DNA of 64,000 bases from an uncultured Tateyamaria sp. GTDB taxonomy: Bacteria; Pseudomonadota; Alphaproteobacteria; Rhodobacterales; Rhodobacteraceae. The notes beneath the pieces were generated by a model. That model worked only from the letters and a program-made list of their open reading frames with translations, had not been told where the DNA came from and did not search any database. Of the stretch, positions 39,934 through 48,499 are shown in pieces. The stretch's first letter is position 1. Each line of letters opens with the position of its first letter. The stretch spans positions 62,001 to 126,000 of the forward strand of contig NZ_CANNDN010000001.1 in assembly GCF_947503465.1 (NCBI RefSeq), written 5' to 3'. Position numbers and translations under genes: made by a program.

Positions 39934-40626
39934 ATGACCCGACTGATCCCCCTGGCCTTTGCGGCACTTGCCAGCCTTGTCACACCTGCGGCGGCACAGT
40001 CCCCGGTTGTGGTCGAACTGTTCACGTCGCAGGGCTGTTCATCCTGTCCGCCCGCGGATGCGATGATGCATGAACTGGCCAAGCGGGACGATGTGATCGC
40101 GCTGGCGCTGCATGTGGACTATTGGGATTACATCGGGTGGAAGGACGAATTTGCAGACCCGGCCTATGCCGAACGGCAACGCGGCTATGCCATCGCTGCG
40201 GGGCGCCGGTCTGTGTACACGCCGCAGATGATCATCAATGGCGAGACGGATATCGTGGGCGCGCGGCCCATGGAGTTGTCAAAGGTCATCTCGGATCATG
40301 CCGGCAAGACCACGGCCGTCACGCTGTCGGTCGCGCGGAATGGCGACAGCATTCGCATCGAAGCGCAAAGCGCCGAGGCACAGGGCCCCATGATCGTTCA
40401 GATGCTGCGGTACACGCCTGAGCGGACGGCACGTATCACGCGGGGCGAGAATGCCGGCCACACATTGACCTATGCCAACGTCACCGAGGATTGGAAAATC
40501 CTGAAGGAGTGGGACGGCATCACCGATCTGGCGATCAGCGCCGATGCGCCGGGCGACAAGCCACTTGTGGTATTGGTGCAAAAGGGCGTGCACGGGCCCA
40601 TCCTGGCAGCGGCCCAGATCAAGTGA
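39934..40626 (+). CDS. DUF1223 thioredoxin-like exported protein
   Basis: A 230-residue protein with a signal peptide (cleavage after about residue 21, AAAQ) and a thioredoxin-like domain opening with VVELFTSQGCSSCPPAD, whose Cys35 and Cys38 form a redox pair. The family occurs beside acnA in many alphaproteobacteria; its partner protein is unknown. TPQMIINGETDIVG is the conserved segment after the active site with the cis-proline. Probably periplasmic and involved in thiol handling or cofactor repair. Confidence 0.85.
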   Translation: MTRLIPLAFAALASLVTPAAAQSPVVVELFTSQGCSSCPPADAMMHELAKRDDVIALALHVDYWDYIGWKDEFADPAYAERQRGYAIAAGRRSVYTPQMIINGETDIVGARPMELSKVISDHAGKTTAVTLSVARNGDSIRIEAQSAEAQGPMIVQMLRYTPERTARITRGENAGHTLTYANVTEDWKILKEWDGITDLAISADAPGDKPLVVLVQKGVHGPILAAAQIK

Positions 40627-40642
40627 CGGCGCCCGCGGCGCG

Positions 40643-41533
40643 CTAGTCCGTACGCCAGCGTCTTGCGACCCACAGCCATTGCTCCGGCATCTCGCGGATG
40701 CGGGCGCTGATGCTGTCGTTCATCGCCTGTGTCATCGTTGCCGGATCGGAATGCGGGATCGGCGCCTCCATCACGCAGTCAAAGCTGAGCCCGTCGGGCT
40801 TGCGAATGCCATAGAACGGGATCAGCAGGGCGTCGTAGCGCAGGGCCAGTTCCGCGGCGGATTGGGCTGTTCGGGCGGGATGCCCCAGGAAATCCAGGAC
40901 CGGGGCCCGCAGTACATGCTGATCGAACAGCAGCACAAGCTGGCCGCCTGACTTCAGGTGCCGCACGAAGCCCGCCGTGCCCTTGCGCCCCTGCGGAAAT
41001 ACCGGGCCGCCAAAGGCCTGCATCGTGCGCACGTAATGGGCGTTGAAATAGGGGTTCGACATGTCGCGGTACAGGCCGCCCACGTCGTGCCCGCGTCCGA
41101 CCAGCGCAGCGCGGGGCGCTTCGTAATTTCCGAAATGCCCGGTGACCAGAATGACAGGCTGGCCGTTCTGCGCGGCCTCTTCCAGTGCGGCAAGGCCCGG
41201 CCCGTCGATCTGTGCCCCACGCTGGCGCGCCAACAGGGCGCGGGTCGAGTAATTCTCGATCAGGGTGCGGCCCACATTGTTCAGGCTGATGCTTGCAATG
41301 CGCTCATGCTCTGCCTTCGGCAGGTCCGGCATGGCAAAGGCGATGTGTTCGGCGGCCCGGCGTCGAAAGCCAGCCGCAGGGCCCACGATATGCGCCATGA
41401 TCCAGCCCATGAACGGCACGCGCCACCTGTAGGGCAGGGCCAGCGCCGCCCCGATGCAGGTGCGCGCAACGGCATTGGTCGCGAGGTAGGCCAGTTTGGT
41501 CCGCCACGGCAAATCTTCGGGATCGTGTCGCAT
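40643..41533 (-). CDS. Lysophospholipid/lipid A acyltransferase (LpxL/HtrB family)
   Basis: A 296-residue inner-membrane acyltransferase of the LpxL family, which transfers a secondary acyl chain to lipid A on the cytoplasmic face. The HX4E catalytic motif is TGHFGNYE at 131-138 (His133, Glu138), with an N-terminal membrane-anchoring helix (about 20-50). The QHVLRAP and FYGIRK blocks are conserved. Sequence alone does not fix the acyl chain used; some Rhodobacterales members instead act on ornithine lipids, so the precise substrate is uncertain. Convergent with the DUF1223 gene. Confidence 0.85.
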   Translation of the reverse strand: MRHDPEDLPWRTKLAYLATNAVARTCIGAALALPYRWRVPFMGWIMAHIVGPAAGFRRRAAEHIAFAMPDLPKAEHERIASISLNNVGRTLIENYSTRALLARQRGAQIDGPGLAALEEAAQNGQPVILVTGHFGNYEAPRAALVGRGHDVGGLYRDMSNPYFNAHYVRTMQAFGGPVFPQGRKGTAGFVRHLKSGGQLVLLFDQHVLRAPVLDFLGHPARTAQSAAELALRYDALLIPFYGIRKPDGLSFDCVMEAPIPHSDPATMTQAMNDSISARIREMPEQWLWVARRWRTD

Positions 41534-41791
41534 GCCTGTCCGTCATTGAGGCGTGGCGCTGGTGCGGCACGCCGGTCCGGGACCAGACATAGAACCGGTG
41601 CCGCGCGATCACAAGCGTGCCCCGTCCCACAGTGTCCGGTGGGCGGCAGATGGGGACGCGCATGCGGGCACGCCAGCGTGGGAACCGAACCGCGCGTGAC
41701 CATGTGCCAATCCCCGGATTTCTTCATGACCGCATCCGCCCGGGGCCGATGTGCTGCCGGGCTGCCCGCGCGGGGGACGCACCGCGCGCGC

Positions 41792-42865
41792 CTAGTCTTC
41801 CTCGGTGATCAGCATCAGTTCGCCAGCGGCTTCCATGCTGCGGATGGCGCCGACGATCGTGCTCATCGCGGCATCGACATCGGCGGTTTTCTGGGGGCCC
41901 GCCTCTTGCATTTCTTCGCGCAACTGATCCGCCATGCGGGCCGACATGTTGTCGAGGATGAAGTCCGCCGACGGCTCCACCCCCATGGCCGCAGCGCCCG
42001 CGAAGGCGACGATCAGATCCTCCTGTTCGACGTTGCGTAGGATACGGGGCACATCACGCGGGGCGATGCGGGTCGGGATATTGGCGAAGGTGAAGATGGC
42101 CTTGCGCACAGCCGTCGCAAAGCCTTCGTCCGTTTCTTCCAGACCGGCCAGCATGTCGTCGCGCGTGGTCGAGGTGGATGAGTTCAGGATCGCACCCACA
42201 CGTTCCACCGGCCCATTGTCGAAGGCGCGCAGGGGTTGCGCGTCCATCTGGCTGGCAAGGGAGAGGCCGATCCGTTCCACGGCCTCGGGTGTGACCGCCC
42301 CGGTCTGTGACACGGCATAGGTGATCGCGCGGGCGCGCGGGCCGGGCAACAGTCCCAGCAGCTCTGCCGCCTTGGACACGTCCAGCTTGGACAGCATGAC
42401 GGCCGCGATCTCGATGCTTTCCTCCTCCAGCACGGGCAACAGCGTGTCCGCGCCCATGTCGCGGATGCGCTGCCAGGGGTCACCGCCCCGCTTGACGCCC
42501 GCCTCCTTGCGCAGCCGCGCGGCAGTCTGGGCGCTGATCTTGCCATCCAGCGCATCCAGTGCCCCGGCCATGCTGCCCGGCAGGCTGAGGCCGATACGCT
42601 CCACCTCTTCGGCGAATTCGGCGGCGACCGATTGCAGCGTGTCGCGGTCCACGACGCGCATGGACCCCATCGCCTTGGTCAGGTCGGCCTGCAACTCTTC
42701 CGGCAACTCTTCGAGCGGGATATCGGCGCCTTCGTTCAGCAGCAGGCGCACCACAATCGCCGCCTTGGCACGGCGCGACAGGGTGGCGGGCCTGCGGGTC
42801 AAGGAAACACCGCCGCCCGACTGCACTGGCGCAGGGGCGGCGGACATCGGTACCAGATCGGTCAT
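41792..42865 (-). CDS. fliG: Flagellar motor switch protein FliG
   Basis: Rotor protein (357 aa) of the C-ring that couples ion flow to rotation and switching. It has the three-part FliG architecture: N-terminal domain after a disordered start, middle domain (around SKAAELLGLLP and ITYAVSQTGAVTP) and C-terminal torque domain (IFTFANIPTRIAPRDVPRILRNVEQEDLIVAF). Length is normal. No other flagellar gene lies within the window, so this copy is separated from the main flagellar cluster. It is followed by a 258-base gap, then the acyltransferase. Confidence 0.85.
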   Translation of the reverse strand: MTDLVPMSAAPAPVQSGGGVSLTRRPATLSRRAKAAIVVRLLLNEGADIPLEELPEELQADLTKAMGSMRVVDRDTLQSVAAEFAEEVERIGLSLPGSMAGALDALDGKISAQTAARLRKEAGVKRGGDPWQRIRDMGADTLLPVLEEESIEIAAVMLSKLDVSKAAELLGLLPGPRARAITYAVSQTGAVTPEAVERIGLSLASQMDAQPLRAFDNGPVERVGAILNSSTSTTRDDMLAGLEETDEGFATAVRKAIFTFANIPTRIAPRDVPRILRNVEQEDLIVAFAGAAAMGVEPSADFILDNMSARMADQLREEMQEAGPQKTADVDAAMSTIVGAIRSMEAAGELMLITEED

Positions 42866-42904
42866 GTCCTGCCTCGAAACGATTTGGTGTCGTTCTGGCA
42901 GGCA

Positions 42905-42927
42905 AAGGTTGAGAATCCCTCAACCTT
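42905..42927 (-). terminator. Inverted repeat after the TPR-like exported protein gene
   Basis: A perfect 9-base inverted repeat (AAGGTTGAG at 42905-42913, CTCAACCTT at 42919-42927, loop AATCC). On the minus strand it follows the stop at 42941 and ends in TTT, so it fits a terminator; it could also bind a regulator of fliG, whose start lies 40 bases on. Confidence 0.5.
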
Positions 42928-42940
42928 CGACCGGTTCGGA

Positions 42941-43546
42941 TCAGTAGTTGTAGGTGGTGCCGCTTTCGATGGCGTCACGCAGGCTGGTTTCGGCCCATGT
43001 GCCAGCGCCGCCACGGGCCTGGATTTCACGCAACTGCACCATGGCCGCGACGGTGTCGCCCTCGACCACCTTGCCTTGACCCATATAGGACCGCGCGAGG
43101 ATGTTGTCGGGGTTCGTGTCGATGGCCTGCTGGTAATAGACGTTGGCCAGTTCAAGGTTGCCCAGCTTGCGGGCGGTAAAGCCGCGATAGGTCAGCACAC
43201 GGTCTTCGGCCTGGTCAGGCATCTGGTCCAGAACCGTGTTCGCCTCGTTGTAGCGACCGGCATAGGCCAGTTCGCGGACGGCCTTGTACAGGTCGTCGGC
43301 ATCCAGATAGGACGTCTTGTCGGGGCGCACGCATTTCTTGATCTTGGCATCCCAGACGCCGTTCACGGGCTGGGAAAAACGCACATAGGCGTTCTTGTCG
43401 GGATCCCACTGCCGCGCGTTCAGGCAGTTCTGGGTGGTTTCGGTCTTCTTTGGCTTGGCGTCATTGTCGCTGCCCGCGGCAAAGCCGGATGTGGGCAGGG
43501 CCAATGGCAAGGCAATGGCGGTGGTCAGGATCAGGGTGCGCAGCAT
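42941..43546 (-). CDS. Exported TPR-containing protein
   Basis: A 201-residue protein with a signal peptide (MLRTLILTTAIALPLALPTS, cleavage near FAAGS), a Cys in QNCLNARQW and one in KKCVRP that may pair, and a TPR region (about 85-170: YKAVRELAYAGRYNEANTVL, then ANVYYQQAIDTNPDNILA). Likely periplasmic. The ATG at 43546 with GGAGAG upstream is preferred. Function unknown; TPRs suggest protein-protein contact in the envelope. Confidence 0.8.
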   Translation of the reverse strand: MLRTLILTTAIALPLALPTSGFAAGSDNDAKPKKTETTQNCLNARQWDPDKNAYVRFSQPVNGVWDAKIKKCVRPDKTSYLDADDLYKAVRELAYAGRYNEANTVLDQMPDQAEDRVLTYRGFTARKLGNLELANVYYQQAIDTNPDNILARSYMGQGKVVEGDTVAAMVQLREIQARGGAGTWAETSLRDAIESGTTYNY

Positions 43547-43633
43547 GTCAGCTCTCCGTGGTGAGGTGCGTCGGGTTTGATACATGGACAACCCGGCGCG
43601 CCCGGATTTTATGCGATCACGAAAGCGTGAGCG

Positions 43634-43798
43634 TCAGCCTGTGGTGGACACACAGGACTTGGACCCGGCGTCATAGACTGTGCCATCGGCGCAAGACATC
43701 GCCTGCTGTTCGTGTTTGCCATAGTTGCATCCCATGGCCAGGCTGAGCGAAGGCGCGAGTGTGAGGGCCAGTGCCACCAGTACGGTCTTGGTCTTCAT
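43634..43798 (-). CDS. Small exported cysteine-rich protein
   Basis: A 54-residue protein: signal peptide (MKTKTVLVALALTLAPSLSL, cleavage near SLA-M) and a mature part of about 33 residues with three cysteines (GCNYGK, MSCADG, KSCVST). A GAGGAG ribosome site precedes the ATG. The open frame extends upstream to 43990 but without signal or family character. No family recognised; likely a small periplasmic protein stabilised by one disulfide. Confidence 0.7.
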   Translation of the reverse strand: MKTKTVLVALALTLAPSLSLAMGCNYGKHEQQAMSCADGTVYDAGSKSCVSTTG

Positions 43799-43931
43799 CG
43801 GTCGTCTCCTCTTGTTGGGTGACGCAAGGGTAGGACACTTGGGCCGTTCGACCAAAGGAAAACGCATGTGACCGCATCGGGATGCGCCTTTGTGCCCAAT
43901 TCGTAAGGCAGGCGTGTCCGCATTGGGCGCG

Positions 43932-45239
43932 TCAGTCTTCGGCGAAGACCCGGGCAAAGATCGTGTCGACATGCTTGATGTGATACCCAAGGTCGAACTT
44001 CTCTTCGATCTCTGCCGGGCTGAGCGCCGCGGTCACATCCGCATCGGCCAGCAACTCTGCCTTGAAGTCGGTGCGGTGTTCCCAGACCTTCAACGCGTTG
44101 CGTTGCACATAGGTATAGGCGTCTTCGCGGCTGACACCGGCCTGGGTCAAGGCCAGCAGGACCCGCTGGCTCATGACCAGACCGGGGAACTTGTTCATGT
44201 TGTCCAGCATGTTTTCGGGAAAGATCAGCATCTTGTCGACAACGGATGTCAGCCGCGCCAGCGCAAAGTCCAGCGTGATGGTCGCATCCGGTCCGATCAT
44301 CCGTTCGACAGAACTGTGCGAGATGTCGCGCTCGTGCCAGAGCGCCACGTTCTCCATCGCCGGGATCACGGCAGAGCGGACCATGCGCGCGAGGCCCGTC
44401 AGGTTCTCGGTCAGCACAGGGTTTTTCTTGTGGGGCATCGCGCTTGAGCCCTTTTGGCCCATGGAGAAGAATTCGGCCCCTTCCAGCACCTCGGTGCGTT
44501 GCATGTGGCGGATTTCGACGGCGATGTTTTCGATGGACGAGGCGACAACGCCCAAGGTTGCAAAGAACGCCGCATGGCGATCACGCGGGATCACCTGGGT
44601 GCTGATCGGTTCAGGCACAAGGCCCAACTTGTCACAGACATGATCCTCGACCGCCGGGTCGATATTGGCAAAGGTGCCCACGGCCCCGCTGATCGCCCCG
44701 GTCGCAATCTCGGCCCGCGCATCGCGCATCCGGGACAGGTTGCGGTCCATCTCGGCATAGAAGCGGGCAAAGGTCAGGCCCATGGTCGTGGGTTCGGCGT
44801 GGATGCCGTGGCTGCGACCTATGCGGACCGTGTCCTTATGCTCGAACGCGCGGCGCTTGAGGGCGGCAAGCAACCCTTCCAGATCGGCAATCAGGATGTC
44901 GGCGGCGCGGGTGAGTTGCACGTTGAAACAGGTGTCGAGCACATCCGACGATGTCATGCCCTGATGCACGAACCGCGCCTCGTCACTGCCCACATGTTCG
45001 GCAAGATGGGTGAGGAAGGCAATCACGTCGTGCTTGGTCACGGCCTCGATCTCGTCAATGCGGGCGACGTCAAATTCGACATCCTTGGCCTTCCACACGG
45101 CTTGCGCATTTTCGCGGGGGATCACACCAAGGTCGGCCATGGCGTCACAGGCGTGGGCCTCGATCTCGTACCAGATGCGGAACTTGGTGGCCGGCTCCCA
45201 GATCGCGACCATCTCGGGGCGGGAATAGCGTGGGATCAT
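43932..45239 (-). CDS. purB: Adenylosuccinate lyase
   Basis: Cytoplasmic purine enzyme (435 aa) acting twice: splitting SAICAR and adenylosuccinate to release fumarate. The fumarase/aspartase signature GSSAMPHKKNP and the conserved TSSDVLDTCFNVQL and SHGIHAEPTTMG blocks are present. The ATG at 45239 (MIPRYSRPEM) matches the family start; the frame extends 167 codons upstream, but that part is antisense to a small exported-protein gene. Confidence 0.96.
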   Translation of the reverse strand: MIPRYSRPEMVAIWEPATKFRIWYEIEAHACDAMADLGVIPRENAQAVWKAKDVEFDVARIDEIEAVTKHDVIAFLTHLAEHVGSDEARFVHQGMTSSDVLDTCFNVQLTRAADILIADLEGLLAALKRRAFEHKDTVRIGRSHGIHAEPTTMGLTFARFYAEMDRNLSRMRDARAEIATGAISGAVGTFANIDPAVEDHVCDKLGLVPEPISTQVIPRDRHAAFFATLGVVASSIENIAVEIRHMQRTEVLEGAEFFSMGQKGSSAMPHKKNPVLTENLTGLARMVRSAVIPAMENVALWHERDISHSSVERMIGPDATITLDFALARLTSVVDKMLIFPENMLDNMNKFPGLVMSQRVLLALTQAGVSREDAYTYVQRNALKVWEHRTDFKAELLADADVTAALSPAEIEEKFDLGYHIKHVDTIFARVFAED

Positions 45240-45320
45240 GGGGCACCTTTTTGTGACTGTCGGATATGCTGCGGCGTCCTTAGACTGAGGCCCGACGAAC
45301 AACAAGACGAAGGCCCCGCC

Positions 45321-45653
45321 ATGAGACGCTTTGCCCTGATCCTTGTCCTTCTGGCTGGCCCGGTGGCCGCAGAGCAGTGGATGCCGATGACCGGTGACGA
45401 GATCCGGACGGCGCTGACCGGTCGCACGCTTGCCTATCCCGACACCACGCAGGATTTCCGGGACAGCGGACGCACGCTCTATATTCACAAGGGCCGCGAA
45501 AGCTGGGGCTATTGGCGGGTCGAGGGCGATGCGTATTGCAGTCAATGGCCGCCCAACGACCTCTGGGCCTGCTACGGGATGGACCGGCGGGGCGACATCC
45601 TTCGCTTTGTCAGGGAACGTGACGACATTACGGAAGCCACCTATGCCGACTGA
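45321..45653 (+). CDS. Exported hypothetical protein
   Basis: A 110-residue protein with a signal peptide (MRRFALILVLLAGPVAA) and a small domain containing YIHKGRESWGYWRVEGDAYCSQWPP, with Cys residues (YCSQW, WACYG) likely forming a disulfide. Start ATG at 45321 after CCCCGCC; divergent from purB. It overlaps the following DUF6314 gene by 11 bases. The WGYWR-x-CSQWPP pattern is common to small Rhodobacterales exported proteins of unknown role. Confidence 0.72.
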   Translation: MRRFALILVLLAGPVAAEQWMPMTGDEIRTALTGRTLAYPDTTQDFRDSGRTLYIHKGRESWGYWRVEGDAYCSQWPPNDLWACYGMDRRGDILRFVRERDDITEATYAD

Positions 45654-46056
45654 CCGCCTGCTTGCGGATTTCGAAGGGGTCTGGACGATTGCGCGCACCA
45701 TCACGCCCAAGGCGGGTGCGGCGGCACAGTTCGACGGCACGGCGCGCTGGACGGGGGGCAGGGACCGGTCGGACTATACCGAAACCGGGACCTTGCGGAT
45801 GGACGGCACAGCCCCGATGCAGGCCGAGCGCCGCTATCTCTGGCTGGCGGATCTGTCCGTCTTCTTCGACGACGGCCGGTTCTTTCACAAAGTGCCTGCG
45901 GCGGGGGGGCGGACGCAGCATTTCTGTGACCCGGACACCTATACCGGCACCTATGACTTCGCGGATTGGCCCGTCTTTCGCGTCACATGGGATGTGCGTG
46001 GGCCGCGCAAGGAGTACAGGATGACAAGCGTCTTCACACGGCTGGAAGGGCCCTGA
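45643..46056 (+). CDS. DUF6314-family protein
   Basis: A 137-residue cytoplasmic protein resembling the DUF6314 family: an N-terminal LLADFEGVWTIARTI segment, then a lipocalin-like beta barrel with RRYLWL, FFDDGRFFHKV, and YTGTYDF-W-VFRVTWDVRGPRKEY near the C-terminus. Overlaps the preceding exported-protein gene by 11 bases, so translation is probably coupled. Role unknown; the small barrel could bind a lipid or pigment. Its end overlaps the convergent DUF6455 gene by 23 bases. Confidence 0.75.
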   Translation: MPTDRLLADFEGVWTIARTITPKAGAAAQFDGTARWTGGRDRSDYTETGTLRMDGTAPMQAERRYLWLADLSVFFDDGRFFHKVPAAGGRTQHFCDPDTYTGTYDFADWPVFRVTWDVRGPRKEYRMTSVFTRLEGP

Positions 46057-46291
46057 GCGCCTGGGCATTTGGGCAAAACAGCGGCGGCGCATCCAGATGC
46101 AGAACGGTGCGCTGCAAGGCGGCGCAGGCGCCGGGGTCGGGACAGGCCCGGCAGCGAAAAACCATGGTCTGCAAGTGGCGCGCGCGGGCCAAGCCCGGCA
46201 CGTCGCCCGGCCCCACGGCGATCTTGCCCAGACGGTGCATCATGCCGGTCATCAGATCGGCGCTGGCGGCCAACCGGCGGTCCTGTGTCAT
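46034..46291 (-). CDS. DUF6455-family small protein
   Basis: An 85-residue protein with the pattern FRCRACPDPGACAAL (about 45-59) typical of DUF6455, a Rhodobacterales-rich family of unknown function whose paired cysteines could bind metal. AGGAG lies before the ATG. It is divergent from bioY, with a candidate FNR site in between, and its 3' end overlaps the DUF6314 gene antisense. Confidence 0.7.
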   Translation of the reverse strand: MTQDRRLAASADLMTGMMHRLGKIAVGPGDVPGLARARHLQTMVFRCRACPDPGACAALQRTVLHLDAPPLFCPNAQALRALPAV

Positions 46292-46349
46292 GTCCGCTCT
46301 CCTTCATGTGACGGTGCGCGCAGGGTGGCAGAGAGCGGCGGACCACGCC

Positions 46350-46363
46350 TTGACCTGCATCAA
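46350..46363. promoter_or_regulatory. Candidate FNR/FnrL site between DUF6455 gene and bioY
   Basis: TTGACCTGCATCAA matches the FNR-type consensus TTGAy-N4-rTCAA in both half-sites. It lies 75 bases before bioY and 58 bases before the DUF6455 gene, so it could control either or both according to oxygen. FnrL binding to such sites is established in Rhodobacterales; binding here is inferred. Confidence 0.5.
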
Positions 46364-46438
46364 CCCCTTTGCGCTTGCAGAAACGGGCGGGGCTTGGCAC
46401 AACACGCCCAGCTTTTGACCTGACAGGTGAGGGACCTC

Positions 46439-47038
46439 ATGGAATCGACGTGGAATAACAAGGTGCTGAGCGACATGCTTGGCGCGACCGAGGGCACGGC
46501 CCTGCGCATCAAGCAGGCCGTTCTGGTGGTGCTGGGCATCGCGCTTCTTGCAGTTGCAGCGAAGATCAAGGTGCCGATGTGGCCGGTTCCGATCACCATG
46601 GGTACCTTTGCGGTTCTGACCATCGGTGCCGCCTATGGCGCGCGTCTGGGTCTGGTCACGATCCTGGGCTACATGATCATCGGTGCTCTGGGCTTTGATG
46701 TCTTTGCCGGCTCGTCCGCGGAAACATTCGGCCTGACCTACATGATGGGCGGCACGGGCGGCTATCTGGTGGGCTATGTGCTGGCCACCGTCGCGCTGGG
46801 CGCGCTGGCACAGCGCGGCTGGGACCGGTCCGTGATGTGGATGGCGCTGGCGATGCTGATCGGCAATGTGCTGATCTACGTGCCGGGCCTTGCGTGGCTG
46901 GGGCAGCTTTATGGGTGGGACAAGCCCATCCTGGAATGGGGCCTGACACCGTTCCTGGTCGGCGACGCGCTGAAGCTGGCGCTGGCGGCGCTGATCCTGC
47001 CCGCAGCCTGGAAACTGGTGGGCCGCGCGCGCGGCTGA
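46439..47038 (+). CDS. bioY: Biotin transporter substrate-binding protein BioY
   Basis: Membrane substrate-capture component (199 aa) of biotin uptake, working alone or with an ECF energising module. Six helices, with AAKIKVPMWPVPITMGTFAVL (near 40-60) and GGTGGYLVGYVLA (about 103-115), the conserved BioY motifs. The ATG at 46439 has GGTGAGGGA upstream. No bioMN genes are adjacent. Followed by a strong intrinsic terminator. Confidence 0.93.
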   Translation: MESTWNNKVLSDMLGATEGTALRIKQAVLVVLGIALLAVAAKIKVPMWPVPITMGTFAVLTIGAAYGARLGLVTILGYMIIGALGFDVFAGSSAETFGLTYMMGGTGGYLVGYVLATVALGALAQRGWDRSVMWMALAMLIGNVLIYVPGLAWLGQLYGWDKPILEWGLTPFLVGDALKLALAALILPAAWKLVGRARG

Positions 47039-47058
47039 TCCACGCCTGATGCAACGTG

Positions 47059-47093
47059 AAAGGCGCGGCCCCTGACGGGACCGCGCCTTTTTT
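47059..47093 (+). terminator. Intrinsic terminator after bioY
   Basis: Stem AAAGGCGCGG pairing with CCGCGCCTTT, extended by CCC/GGG with one bulged A and a CTGAC loop, followed by a T run, 20 bases after the bioY stop. Confidence 0.85.
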
Positions 47094-47132
47094 CATTGCG
47101 GGGACAGCCTGGCGGACCTGTGCCGCGCGCAG

Positions 47133-48368
47133 TCAGGTCGTTTCAAGGACATCGCCCGTTGGTGCAAGTTCAGTCACGACTTTGGATGTGCGCTCCAACG
47201 TCTTGTGAACAGGGCATTTATCCGCGATCTCAAGCAGGCGTTGGCGTTGCGTGTCGTCCAGACTGCCCGTCAGCGTGATGCGGCGTTTCCATGTGTCGAT
47301 CTTGTCGCCTGCGACAGTGCCCGCATCCTGCGCGTGCACCTTGTCGTGGCTGACATCCACATGCACATGGTCCAGCGGCCATTCCTTGCGGCGCGCGTAC
47401 ATGCGGATGGTCATGGATGTGCAGGCGGCGAGCCCGGCAGACAGCAGGCCATACGGCGACAGCCCCTGATTGGTGCCGCCATAGGCGCGCGGTTCGTCCG
47501 CCAGAATATGGTGGCGGGTGCCATGGGTGATGTCCTGCAAGAAGCCCTTGGGGTCGGCCTCGGAACTGCGCACGATCCCCTCTGGCGCGCCGATGGGCGG
47601 GGCGGGTGGTTTCAGGTGCAGGTATTTCTTGGCCCAGGTCGCGATGATGTCGGCGGCATATTCCGCGTGCTCGGCCTTGGTCACAAGGTGGTCGGCATCG
47701 TCCAGGGTGACAAAGCTCTTGGGATGCTTGGCGGCCAGAAAGATCTGGCTGGCATTGTCGACGCTCACGATGCTGTCGCGGGGGGCATGCAGCACCAGCA
47801 GGGCGGCGTTCAACGCTGCGATGGACGGCTGCAGGGCTTCGTTCGCGACATCCTCGACAAAGCCCTTGCCAATGCGGAAAGGGCGCCCGCCCAGGGACAC
47901 TTCGGCCTCGCCCTCGTCAAGGATGCGGGGCAGGGCGTCGGAAAAGTTGTGGGTCACGTGGCCGGGGTCGAAGGGCGCACCAACGGTGGCGACCGCCTTG
48001 ATCTGATCCAATTGCGCGGTGGCCTTCAGCACCGCCGCCCCGCCAAGCGAGTGACCAACCATCAGGGTGGGGGGCAGGCCCCGGTCCTCAAGATAGGCGA
48101 CGGCCTTGATCAGGTCCTGCACGTTCGAGGTGAAGGACGTGTTGGCAAACTCGCCCTCGCTGTGGCCCAGCCCGGTAAAGTCAAAGCGCAGCACGGCAAT
48201 GCCCATCGTGGTCAGGCGCGCCGCGATCCGCCGCGCGGCCGGGATGTCCTTGCCGCAGGTAAAGCAATGCGCAAACACCGCTGTGGCAAGGTGCGGCCCC
48301 TCGGGCATGTCAAGCCGGGCGTCAAGCGTGCCGGCGTGTCCGGCGAAAGTGATACGTTCAGTGGGCAT
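47133..48368 (-). CDS. Bifunctional alpha/beta hydrolase-OsmC fusion protein
   Basis: A 411-residue two-domain protein. The N-terminal alpha/beta hydrolase (1-about 260) has FTGLGHSEG, the nucleophile elbow GHSLGGAA and DDADHLV near the catalytic histidine. The C-terminal OsmC-like domain (about 265-411) has YGLLSAGLAACTSMTIRMYA and NKCPVHKTL-type cysteine (here DKCPVHKTL), the peroxidatic pair for organic hydroperoxides. AAGGAG upstream of the ATG at 48368 fixes the start. The fusion recurs in several proteobacteria; the joint substrate is unknown, but hydroperoxide detoxification is plausible. Confidence 0.92.
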   Translation of the reverse strand: MPTERITFAGHAGTLDARLDMPEGPHLATAVFAHCFTCGKDIPAARRIAARLTTMGIAVLRFDFTGLGHSEGEFANTSFTSNVQDLIKAVAYLEDRGLPPTLMVGHSLGGAAVLKATAQLDQIKAVATVGAPFDPGHVTHNFSDALPRILDEGEAEVSLGGRPFRIGKGFVEDVANEALQPSIAALNAALLVLHAPRDSIVSVDNASQIFLAAKHPKSFVTLDDADHLVTKAEHAEYAADIIATWAKKYLHLKPPAPPIGAPEGIVRSSEADPKGFLQDITHGTRHHILADEPRAYGGTNQGLSPYGLLSAGLAACTSMTIRMYARRKEWPLDHVHVDVSHDKVHAQDAGTVAGDKIDTWKRRITLTGSLDDTQRQRLLEIADKCPVHKTLERTSKVVTELAPTGDVLETT

Positions 48369-48499
48369 GGTGATCTCCTTGGGGTGGAGAATGGGGCGAA
48401 GCGCCTCACCTGAGAAGGGGGGTGACACACATCTCACGTAGAGGTGTTACGCTGACACGCGGACGCGCGGGCCGTCCAGAGGGTGTTTTCAAAGGCGTT

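Noticed and set aside
41534-41791. Possible small genes between the acyltransferase and fliG
   Set aside because: Open frames there have no ribosome site, no signal or helix and unusual composition; nothing convincing was seen.
45240-45740. N-terminal extension of purB by 167 codons
   Set aside because: The added part is antisense to a supported exported-protein gene and has no adenylosuccinate lyase character; the family start MIPRYS is at 45239.
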